64,000 nt of DNA, taken from the NCBI GenBank assembly GCA_958450325.1, contig OY288243.1, forward strand, positions 65,270,606 to 65,334,605, read 5' to 3'. Of this stretch, positions 11,501 through 22,088 are shown piece by piece (positions within the stretch are counted from its first letter, which is position 1; every line of letters starts with the position of its first letter). The position numbers and the translations under genes were made by a program. Source of the DNA: Agrostemma githago. Taxonomy: Eukaryota; Streptophyta; Magnoliopsida; Caryophyllales; Caryophyllaceae. Below the pieces are notes generated by a model. The model was given only the letters and a program-made list of their open reading frames with translations. It was not told the origin of the DNA and did no database searches.

Positions 11501-13090
11501 TATGGTTATTAGTTAAACATTGTCTGAAAGTTTCATTAATTACATTTTTATGGTAAATTGAACATAATAATATAGCTTCTACCACGGAGTTTTTTTTCAG
11601 TGTAGTGTCGTTGTTGAAGACATGCATATTATTTTACATTATTTGATTAATTATGCTTTTCGTTGATTACAATGTTGATTAACAATCATATATATGTACT
11701 ATACTATTTTATCGCATTAACCCAACTATGTATCCCGTTTGGTAAAAAAAATTGAAATTTAGTTTAAATTAACCAAAGTGTTATGTTAATCTCTCTTATT
11801 TTGACTACACATATAATCATCTTCGGAATTCTATAGATAGAATAACTTATCCTACAAACATCAATTAAATGAATGAGATATTTTTCATGTTGACCTATAA
11901 TAATGATTGGAACGAGTTGAATGAAATGTTTACAAAAACTTAAAACTCATATATATATTATTTAAAATATATGTAAACATCGTATGTATCATGTGATTTA
12001 GTATTCCTTCAATTTCTGTTAACGAACATTGATCGTATTTAATGTTGAAATTATTACTTAAGAATAGTCATTACATCAAAATGATTATGACTGATATTGT
12101 AAAATTTTAAAAGCATCAAGTTATTTTCTTTCCATAAATATTAATATAAATAGTATCAATACTAAAAGGAGTGAAAAAATTAAAAAAATAAATTGTTTTT
12201 GTAAAAAGCGAAAAACTACATACTATTGTCAATAATATATAACAAGTACGTACATACATCCATGTACATAGTTAAGATTTTCTTTAATCTTATCATTATT
12301 CGAACACTCACTATACTACTGACATTGACAACAAAGCGAATATGTTTAAAAAATCTCGCAAAAATAGATATTTATATTTCTTAAAGTAAGAGACTCGCTC
12401 ACGCCATCAGATGTAATTAACAATAAACTACGTAATGACGACTTTTCAAAGATTTTATTTAATATAAATCCACGAACAAAGTTATTCAACTTATAGCAAT
12501 ATAATTTACTATTTTGTCAAATAATTAAATTGAAAATGTAGAATATGTGAATTTGAAAGTGGTAATTCGTAACAAAAAAGAAAAAAAAAAGAAACATACA
12601 GCAAATGTAATAATTAAAATAAAATAAAATTGAGTATGTTACAAATTTATATATCTTCAACAAGTTTAGATTTTTCTTAACTTTCACATGACTTATTATT
12701 GGTTTAGTAAAAACAAGTGTCTTACAAATTTAAAAATAATCTAGTAAACCGTAGAAATTTAAAACTCTATACTAATTAACGAATAAAAGACAACGTACGT
12801 AAATTCAAAAATATGAATAACCTCAAATGAAAAATATAATTATGTTATTAGAAGCAATTCTTTTTGAATTAGTAAATATAAATTAATTTATGAGGAATTT
12901 CGTTTGACATCAATGTTAATGTCGGTTATTTGATTACAAGATTAAATACACTCATGCATATAATTTGGAAAACTTTTTATAGAAAAAAAATCAATTTTAA
13001 CAATGAATGATGTAAATTAGCTTTAAATATGTATTAATAATATTGTATGTTAATTTTGAGATACAAATACGTTAAATGTATAGATTCAAA

Positions 13091-13098
13091 TATAAAAG
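13091..13098 (+). promoter_or_regulatory. TATA box of array copy 2
   Basis: TATAAAAG, same position relative to the ATG as in copy 1 and within a conserved ~300-base upstream block. Confidence 0.6.
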
Positions 13099-13226
13099 TG
13101 GACGATATGAACAATTGTTCTCCATCACAAGTCACTTTACTTTTGTATTTCTTTTTGTTCCCTGTGTGTGAAACGTACTTCAGATATATATCGGAAATTT
13201 GAAATAATTTTAACTAAGTTTTCGAT

Positions 13227-13595
13227 ATGTATCCTAGAACAATCAAAATTGCTCTATTACTTGTTGTTTCAGTCCTTGTTATCTCTGAACAATGTTTCGC
13301 AAATGACTCTTTTGCCGCACCAAGCACCTCGAAGGCGGACGACTTTCAAAAATGTGAAAGGAAGCTAGGTGCAACTTTTGGCGGTGTAATATCCGAATAT
13401 ATCTTTAACAACGGAAAACAAGTATCGAAAGAAACTTGCAACGCTCTATTAAAGGTCGGAGAGGACTGTCACAAGCTTCTAACACAAGTGTCTATAGTCG
13501 ACAAGCGTCTTGGTGAGAAAGAGACAAACGAAGCGTGGCATAAAAACGAAAAAGTATGGGAACTTTGCAAAACATTTGGACATGTTTCTAATTAG
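13227..13595 (+). CDS. Array copy 2: secreted prolamin-like small protein
   Basis: Intact, 122 residues: signal peptide 1-25, mature cysteines C43, C71, C81 and C114. It differs from copy 1 at Q41 and K68 and has F29 like copy 1. Several further differences from copy 1 are silent (codons 32, 70, 107, 115), so the pair shows both silent and replacement changes at a low level. Start chosen at the ATG after GTTTTCGAT, which is conserved in all intact copies. Promoter and poly(A) elements match copy 1. Probable secreted signalling or adhesion peptide by family; function not shown by sequence. Confidence 0.8.
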   Translation: MYPRTIKIALLLVVSVLVISEQCFANDSFAAPSTSKADDFQKCERKLGATFGGVISEYIFNNGKQVSKETCNALLKVGEDCHKLLTQVSIVDKRLGEKETNEAWHKNEKVWELCKTFGHVSN

Positions 13596-15380
13596 ATCGT
13601 TAATATATGTATTTATATCTTTAAATGGAAAATTAGTACGAGATATGATCAAATAAATATGGTTATTAGTTAAACATTGTCTGAAAGTTTCATTAATTAC
13701 ATTTTTATGGTAAATTGAACATAATAATATAGCTTCTACCACGGAGTTTTTTTTCAGTGTAGTGTCGTTGTTGATGACTTGCATATTATTTTACATTATT
13801 TGATTAATTATGCTTTTCGTTGATTACAATGTTGATTAACAATCATATATATGTACTATACTATTTTATCGCATTAACCTAACTATGTATCCCGTTTGGT
13901 AAAAAAAAATGAAATTTAGTTTAAATTAACCAAAGTGTTATTTTAATCTCTCTTATTTTGACTACACATATACTCATCTTCGGAATTCTATAGATAGAAT
14001 AACATATCCTACAAACATCAATTAAATAAATGAGATATTTTTCATGTTGACCTATAATAATGATTGGAACGAGTTGAATGAAGTGTTTACAAAAACTTAA
14101 AACTCATATATATATTATTTAAAATATACGTAAACATCGTATGTATCATGTGATTTAGTATTCTTTAAATTTCTGTTAACGAACATTGGTCGTATTTAAT
14201 GTTGAAAATATTACTTAAGAATAGTCATTACATCAAAATGATTATGACTGAAATTGTAAAATTTTAAAAGCATCAAGTTATTTTCTTTCCATAATATTAA
14301 TATAAATAGTATCAATACTAAAAGGAGTGAAAAAATTAAAAAATAAATTGTTTTTGTAAAAATCGATAAACTACATACTATTGTCAATAATATATAACAA
14401 GTACGTACATACATCCATGTACATAGTTAAGATTTTCTTTAATCTTATCATTATTCGAACACTCATTATACTTCTGACATTGACAACAAAGCGAATATGT
14501 TTAAAAAATCTCGCAAAAATAGATATTTATATTTCTTAAAGTAAGAGAATCGCTCACGCCATCAGATGTAACAAGCAATAAACTACGTAATGATGACTTT
14601 TCGAAGATTTTATGTAATATAAATCCACGAACAAAGTTATTCAACTTATAGCAATATAATTTACTATTTTGTCAAATAATTAAATTGAAAATGTAGAATA
14701 CGTGAATTCGAAAGTGGTCATTCGCAACAAAAAGAAAAAAAAAGAAACATACAACATATGTAATAATTAAAATAAAATAAAATTTAGTATGTTACAAATT
14801 TATATATCTTCTACAAGTTTAGGTTTTTCCTTAACTTTCACATGAGTTATTATTGGTTTAGTAAAAACTGGTATCTTACAAATTTAAAAATAATCTAGTA
14901 AACCGTAGAAATTTAAAACTCAATACTAATTAACGAATAAAAGACAACGTACGTAAATTCAAAAATATGAATAACCTCAAATGAACAATATAATTATGTA
15001 ATTAGAACCAATTCTTTTTGAATTAGTAAATATAAATTAATTTATGAGGATTTTCGTTTGACATCAATGTTAATGTCGGTTATTTTATTACAAGATTAAA
15101 TACACTCATGCATATAATTTGGAAAACTTTTTATGGAAAAAAAATCAATTTTAACAATGAATGATGTAAATTAGCTTTAAATATGTATTAATAATATTGT
15201 ATGTTAATTTTGAGATACAAATACGTTAAATGTATAGATTCAAATATAAAAGTGGACGATATGAACAATTGTTCTCCATCACAAGTCACTATACTTTTGT
15301 ATTTCTTTTTGTTCCCTGTGTGTGAAACGTACTTGAGATATATATCGGAAATTTGAAATAATTTTAACTAAGTTTTCGAT
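13596..15380 (+). repeat. Array spacer between copies 2 and 3
   Basis: AT-rich 1.79-kb spacer homologous to the others, with no supported gene. The TATA box of copy 3 is at 15245-15252. Confidence 0.85.
15245..15252 (+). promoter_or_regulatory. TATA box of array copy 3
   Basis: TATAAAAG at the conserved distance from the copy 3 ATG. Confidence 0.6.
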
Positions 15381-15749
15381 ATGTATCCTAGAACAATCAA
15401 AATTGCTCTATTACTTGTTGTTTCAGTCCTTGTTATCTCTGAACAATGTTTCGCAAATGACTCTGTTGCCGCACCTAGCACCTCGAAGGCGGACGACTTT
15501 CAAAAATGTGAAAGGAAGCTAGGTGCAACTTTTGGCGGTGTAATATCCGAATACATCTTTAACAACGGAAAACAAGTATCGAAACAAACTTGCAACGCTC
15601 TATTAAAGGTCGGAGTGGACTGTCACAAGCTTCTAACACAAGTGTCTATTGTCGACAAGCGTCTTGGTGAGAAAGAGACAAACGAAGCGTGGCATAAAAA
15701 CGAAAAAGTATGGGAACTTTGCAAAACATTTGGACATGTTTCTAATTAG
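15381..15749 (+). CDS. Array copy 3: secreted prolamin-like small protein
   Basis: Intact, 122 residues with the same signal peptide and four mature cysteines as copies 1 and 2. Replacements specific to this copy lie in the cysteine core: E69Q just before C71 and E79V just before C81. It also has V29 where copies 1 and 2 have F29, a feature shared with copies 4, 5 and 7. The two core changes remove acidic residues next to the cysteines and could alter a binding surface. Flanks are those of the array unit. Confidence 0.8.
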   Translation: MYPRTIKIALLLVVSVLVISEQCFANDSVAAPSTSKADDFQKCERKLGATFGGVISEYIFNNGKQVSKQTCNALLKVGVDCHKLLTQVSIVDKRLGEKETNEAWHKNEKVWELCKTFGHVSN

Positions 15750-17539
15750 TTCGTTAATATATGTATTTATATCTTTAAATGGAAAATTCGTACGAGATAT
15801 GATCAAATAAATATGGTTATTAGTTAAACATTGTCTGAAAGTTTCATTAATTATATTTTTATGGTAAATTGAACATAATAATATAGCTTCTACCACGGAG
15901 TTTTTTTTCAGTGTAGTGTCGTTGTTGAAGACATGCATATTATTTTACTTTATTTGATTAATTATGCTTTTCGTTGATTCCAATGTTGATTAACAATCAT
16001 ATATATGTACTATACTATTTTATCACATTAACCTAACTATGTATCCCGTTTGGTAAAAAAAATTGAAATTTAGTTTAAATTAACCAAAATGTTATTTTAA
16101 TCTCTCTTATTTTGACTACACATATACTCATCTTCGGAATTCTATAGATAGAATAACATATCCTACAAACATCAATTAAATAAATGAGATATTTTTCATG
16201 TTGACCTATAATAATGATTGGAACGAGTTGAATGAAGTGTTTACAAAAACTTAAAACTCATATATTTATTATTTAAAATATATGTAAACATCGTATGTAT
16301 CTTGTGATTTAGTATTCCTTAAATTTCTGTTAACGAACATTGGTCGTATTTAAAGTTGAAAATATTACTTAAGAATAGTCATTACATCAAAATGATTATG
16401 TCTGAAATTGTAAAATTTTAAAAGCATCAAGTTATTTTTTTTCCATAAATATTAATATAAATAGTATCAATACTAAAAGGAGTGAAAAAATTTTAAAAAA
16501 TAAATTGTTTTTGTAAAAAGCGAAAACCTACATACTATTGTCAATAATATATAACAAGTACGTACATACATCCATGTACATAGTTAAGATTTTCTTTAAT
16601 TTTATCATTATTTGAACACTCATTATACTTCTGACATTGACAACAAAGCGAATATGTTTAAAAAATCTCGCAAAAATAGATATTTATATTTCTTAAAGTA
16701 AGAGAATCGCTCACGCCATCAGATGTAATTAACAATAAACTACGTAATGACGACTTTTCGAAGATTTTATTTAATATAAATCCACGAACAAAGTTATTCA
16801 ATTTATAGCAATATAATTTACTATTTTGTCAAATAATTAAATTGAAAATGTAGAATATGTGAATTCGAAAGTGGTAATTCGCAACAAAAAGAAAAAAAAA
16901 AAGAAACATACATCATATGTAATAATTAAAATAAAATAAAATTGAGTATGTTACCAATTTATATATCTTCTACAAGTTTAGGTTTTTCCTTAACTTTCAC
17001 ATGAGTTATTATCGGTTTAGTAAAAACTAGTGTCTTACAAATTTAAAAATAATCTAGTAAACCGTAGAAATTTAAAACTCTATACTAATTAACGAATAAA
17101 AGACAAGGTACGTAAATTCAAAAATATGAATAACCTCAAATGAACAATATAATTATGTTATTAGAACCAATTCTTTTTGAATTAGTAAATATAAATTAAT
17201 TTATGAGGATTTTCGTTTGACATCAATGTTAATGTCGGTTATTTGATTACAAGATTAAATACACTTATGCATATAATTTGGAAAACTTTTTATGGAAAAA
17301 AAATCAATTTTAACAACGAATGATGTAAATTAGCTTTAAATATGTATTAATAATATTGTATGTTAATTTTGAGATACAAATACGTTAAATGTATAGATTC
17401 AAATATAAAAGTGGACGATATGAACTATTGTTCTCCATCACAAGTCACTTTACTTTTGTATTTCTTTTTGTTCCCTGTGTGTGAAACGTACTTGAGATAT
17501 ATATCGGAAATTTGAAATAATTTTAACTAAGTTTTCGAT
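15750..17539 (+). repeat. Array spacer between copies 3 and 4
   Basis: AT-rich spacer homologous to the others; no supported gene. The TATA box of copy 4 is retained at 17404-17411. Confidence 0.85.
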
Positions 17540-17908
17540 ATGTATCCTAGAACAATCAAAATTGCTCTATTACTTGTTGTTTCAGTCCTTGTTATCTCTT
17601 AACAATGTTTCGCAAATGACTCTGTTGCCGCACCTAGCACCTCGAAGGCGGACGACTTTCAAAAATGTGAAAGGAAGCTAGGTGCAACTTTTGGCGGTGT
17701 AATATCCGAATACATCTTTAACAACGGAAAACAAGTATCGAAAGAAACTTGCAACGCTCTATTAAAGGTCGGAGAGGACTGTCACAAGCTTCTAACACAA
17801 GTGTCTATAGTCGACAAGCGTCTTGGTGAGAAAGAGACAAACGAAGCGTGGCATAAAAATTAAAAAGTATGGGAACTTTGCAAGACATTTGGACATGTTT
17901 CTAATTAG
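17540..17908 (+). pseudogene. Array copy 4: pseudogene with two nonsense codons
   Basis: Same length and frame as the intact copies but interrupted twice: codon 21 is TAA at 17600-17602, inside the signal peptide, and codon 108 is TAA at 17861-17863. Both are GAA-to-TAA changes. The first would stop translation before any mature protein. Promoter TATA box, four cysteine codons and 3' flank are otherwise intact, so inactivation looks recent. Confidence 0.9.
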
Positions 17909-19697
17909 TTCGTTAATATATGTATTTATATCTTTAAATGGAAAATTAGTACGAGATATGATCAAATAAATATGGTTATTAGTTAAACATTGTCTGAAAG
18001 TTTCATTAATTATATTTTTATGGTAAATTGAACATAATAATATAGCTTCTACCACGGAGTTTTTTTTCAGTGTAGTGTCGTTGTTGAAGACATGCATATT
18101 ATTTTACTTTATTTGATTAATTATGCTTTTCGTTGATTCCAATGTTGATTAACAATCATATATATGTACTATACTATTTTATCGCATTAACCTAACTATG
18201 TATCCCGTTTGGTAAAAAAAATTGAAATTTAGTTTAAATTAACCAAAATGTTATTTTAATCTCTCTTATTTTGACTACACATATACTCATCTTCGGAATT
18301 CTATAGATAGAATAACATATCCTACAAACATCAATTAAATAAATGAGATATTTTTCATGTTGACCTATAATAATGATTGGAACGAGTTGAATGAAGTGTT
18401 TACAAAAACTTAAAACTTATATATTTATTATTTAAAATATATGTAAACATTGTATGTATCTTGTGATTTAGTATTCCTTAAATTTCTGTTAACGAACATT
18501 GGTCGTATTTAAAGTTGAAAATATTACTTAAGAATAGTCATTACATTAAAATGATTATGACTGAAATTGTAAAATTTTAAAAGCATCAAGTTATTTTTTT
18601 TCCATAAATATTAATATAAATAGTATCAATACTAAAAGGAGTGAAAAAATTTTTAAAAATAAATTGTTTTTGTAAAAAGCGAAAACCTACATACTATTGT
18701 CAATAATATATAACAAGTACGTACATACATCCATGTACATAGTTAAGATTTTCTTTAATTTTATCATTATTTGAACACTCATTATACTTCTGACATTGAC
18801 AACAAAGCGAATATGTTTAAAAAATCTCGCAAAAATAGATATTTATATTTCTTAAAGTAAGAGAATCGCTCACGCCATCAGATGTAATTAACAATAAACT
18901 ACGTAATGACGACTTTTCGAAGATTTTATTTAATATAAATCCACGAACAAAGTTATTCAATTTATAGCAATATAATTTACTATTTTGTCAAATAATTAAA
19001 TTGAAAATGTAGAATATGTGAATTTGAAAGTGGTAATTCGCAACAAAAAGAAAAAAAAAAGAAACATACAGCATATGTAATAATTAAAATAAAATAAAAT
19101 TGAGTATGTTACAAATTTATATATCTTCTACAAGTTTAGGTTTTTCCTTAACTTTCACATTTGTTATTATCGGTTTAGTAAAAACTAGTGTCTTACAAAT
19201 TTAAAAATAATCTAGTAAACCGTAGAAATTTAAAACTCTATACTAATTAACGGATAAAAGACAAGGTACGTAAATTCAAAAATATGAATAACCTCAAATG
19301 AACAATATAATTATGTTATTAGAACCAATTCTTTTTGAATTAGTAAATATAAATTAATTTATGAGGATTTTCGTTTGACATCAATGTTAATGTCGGTTAT
19401 TTGATTACAAGATTAAATACACTTATGCATATAATTTGGAAAACTTTTTATGGAAAAAAAATCAATTTTAACAATGAATGATGTAAATTAGCTTTAAATA
19501 TGTATTAATAATATTGTATGTTAATTTTGAGATACAAATACGTTAAATGTATAGATTCAAATATAAAAGTGGACGATATGAACTATTGTTCTCCATCACA
19601 AGTCACTTTACTTTTGTATTTCTTTTTGTTCCCTGTGTGTGAAACGTACTTGAGATATATATCGGAAATTTGAAATAATTTTAACTAAGTTTTCGAT
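17909..19697 (+). repeat. Array spacer between copies 4 and 5
   Basis: AT-rich spacer, closest in sequence to the spacer between copies 3 and 4 (for example shared TCTTGTGATT and AAAGTTGAAAAT variants). No supported gene. The TATA box of copy 5 is at 19562-19569. Confidence 0.85.
19562..19569 (+). promoter_or_regulatory. TATA box of array copy 5
   Basis: TATAAAAG at the conserved distance from the copy 5 ATG. Confidence 0.6.
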
Positions 19698-20066
19698 ATG
19701 TATCCTAGAACAATCAAAATTGCTCTATTACTTGTTGTTTCAGTCCTTGTTATCTCTGAACAATGTTTCGCAAATGACTCTGTTGCCGCACCTAGCACCT
19801 CGAAGGCGGACGACTTTCAAAAATGTGAAAGGAAGCTAGGTGCAACTTTTTGCGGTGTAATATCCGAATACATCTTTAATAACGGAAAACAAGTATCGAA
19901 AGAAACTTGCAACGCTCTATTAAAGGTCGGAGAGGACTGTCACAAGCTTCTAACACAAGTGTCTATAGTCGACAAGCGTCTTGGTGAGAAAGAGACAAAC
20001 GAAGCGTGGCATAAAAATGAAAAAGTATGGGAACTTTGCAAGACATTTGGACATGTTTCTAATTAG
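19698..20066 (+). CDS. Array copy 5: secreted prolamin-like small protein with extra cysteine
   Basis: Intact, 122 residues with signal peptide 1-25 and mature cysteines C43, C71, C81 and C114. Codon 52 (19851-19853) is TGC instead of GGC, giving a fifth mature cysteine, G52C, nine residues after C43. An odd cysteine number could allow a new disulfide or dimerisation, or leave a free thiol. Otherwise it matches the copy 3/4 type (V29) with E69 and E79 as in copy 2. Its downstream spacer has a 133-bp deletion. Whether the change is functional cannot be told from sequence. Confidence 0.8.
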   Translation: MYPRTIKIALLLVVSVLVISEQCFANDSVAAPSTSKADDFQKCERKLGATFCGVISEYIFNNGKQVSKETCNALLKVGEDCHKLLTQVSIVDKRLGEKETNEAWHKNEKVWELCKTFGHVSN

Positions 20067-20748
20067 TTCGTTAATATATGTATTTATATCTTTAAATGGA
20101 AAATTAATACGAGATATGATCAAATAAATATGGTTATTAGTTAAACATTGTCTGAAAGTTTCATTAATTACATTTTTATGGTAAATTGAACATAATAATA
20201 TAGCTTCTACCACGGAGTTCTTTGTCAGTGTAGTGTCGTTGTTGAAGACATGCATATTATTTTACTTTATTTGATTAATTATGCTTTTCGTTGATTCCAA
20301 TGCTGATTAACAATCATATATATGTACTATACTATTTTATCGCATTACCCTAACTTCAATTAAATAAATGAGATATTTTTCATGTTGACCTATAATAATG
20401 ATTGGAACGAGTTGAATGAAATGTTTACAAAAACTTAAAACCCATATATATATTATTTAAAATATATGTAAACATCGTATGTATCATGTGATTTAGTATT
20501 CCTTAAATTTCTGTTAACGAACATTGGTCGTATTTAAAGTTAAAAAAAATATTACTTAAGAATAGTCATTACATCAAAATGATTATGACTGAAATTGTAA
20601 AATTTTAAAAGCATCAAGTTATTTTCTTTCCATAAATATTAATATAAATAGTATAAATACTAAAAGGAGTGAAAAAATTAAAAAAAATAAATTGTTTTTG
20701 TAAAAAGCGAAAAACTACATATTATTGTCAATAATATATAACAAGTAC
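20067..20748 (+). repeat. Array spacer after copy 5, with 133-bp deletion, cut by LINE 1
   Basis: Homologous to the other 3' spacers, but about 133 bp (equivalent to 18198-18330) is missing at the 20355/20356 junction. It ends in the LINE target duplication ATATATAACAAGTAC at 20734-20748. No supported gene. Confidence 0.8.
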
Positions 20749-20810
20749 CAACCTCCCTCCTCTCCCTCTCATCCATGTTGCGATAGCTGGCTTCCATTAA
20801 AGCTGTTTCC

Positions 20811-22002
20811 ATGGGGAAAGAGAAGAGAGGACCAGGGAGGCCCTCCAAAAACAAACAATCTCAAAAACAGCCTACCACCCCTCCTAGTAAAGGGCCTGTA
20901 GTGGATACAATCAAACCGTCATCTACTGTAGTGGATACAATCAACCCGGCATCTGTTGAGGACCTGCACCTGCACTCTCCCCTTCATTTTCCGGATCTGA
21001 GCAGAGACACAACCCATGACCTGACCAAGCGCTGAGCTGGTCGCTGCAGTCCCTTCAACCGAGACTAGCCCAAGCAACCCCCCGGCTAACCTGCTTAACC
21101 CTGGCCCTAGCGCTAGTTACTAGCCCACTGGGAACAGGATTCAGGCAGTTAACGCTGCTGCTCTTCACTGGAAAAAACTAACTCAAGCTAAGCCTCAACT
21201 AGGCATGAACCTTCATTTTTGTGAGGAAAGTGCTCAACTCACTGAAGTTATTGTTCTAAAGGAAGACATTGAGGAAGAGCTTAAAATCTAGGAAAATACT
21301 CTTGTGGGTATGGTACTTGGTCTTAGACCACAAACCAAGCAAATTCAGGATTTCGTTGATAAAAATTGGAACCATGTGGAAAAACCTATAGTTCAGTATT
21401 ACTAAAGAGGATGGTTTACATTCAGGTTTTCATCTCAAGATGCTCTGTTGGATGTCCTTAAGAGTGGACCATGGCTTGTGGGAGGACATGCCTTGATTCT
21501 CAAACAATGGTCACCCCATTTCGGACAAGATTTGGAACAAGTCTCCACAATTCCCACCTGGATCTTGCTTCCTGACCTGGAGCCATACCTATGGTCAGCA
21601 CCTGCCCTCAGTAAGATAGCTAGCAAGATTGGTAAGCCCCTTTTTGCTGATATTGTGTCTACTAATAAGGAGAAACTGGGGTTTGCTAGACTCATGGTAG
21701 AAGTCGACATCTTGACTGAGCTGGTGGAGAACGTGACCATAAACACCCCCTTTGGCAAACAAGTGAACCAAAAAGTCCAGTATGAATGGCTACCTCACTT
21801 TTGTTCATGCTGTAAGAAAATGGGACACAAGACCACCTCTTGTAGGCTTGCTAAACCTGTCAAAGAACCCACCAAGACTGTCCATACGGACAAACCTACC
21901 CAACCGTCTGTTCAGCCAACTGTGGAAAACAATGATCAAGAGAAAGCTGTAGACCCCACCCCCCCTTTCCAAGTTACACAATCAGTTTTCCCCTCTGAAT
22001 GA
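20811..22002 (+). pseudogene. LINE 1 ORF1 (DUF4283/zinc-knuckle RNA-binding protein), broken
   Basis: It begins at ATG 20811 with a basic, proline-rich N-terminus and reaches TGA at 21033. After a frameshift the homologous frame continues through further stops (TAG near 21290, TAA near 21402) into an open part from 21448 to 22002. That part holds the DUF4283-like segment and a CX2CX4HX4C knuckle, CSCCKKMGHKTTSC, near 21807-21842. In intact plant L1 elements this protein binds the element RNA. Confidence 0.8.
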
Positions 22003-22088
22003 ACCCACAGAAGACAACTCCATTCAGATGGAACTGGAATCTATCAAGGAGATAGCCAAGATGGAATAACAAAAACCTCCCGACCCCA

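Larger units (their letters stand above)
11439..13226 (+). repeat. Array spacer between copies 1 and 2
   Basis: About 1.79 kb of AT-rich sequence without a supported gene. It holds the 3' flank with AATAAA, the conserved region ending in the copy 2 promoter, and a TATA box at 13091-13098. Nearly identical spacers separate the other copies. Confidence 0.85.

Noticed and set aside
17540..17908. Copy 4 as a functional gene by stop readthrough
   Set aside because: Two stops, one in the signal peptide, make this unlikely.
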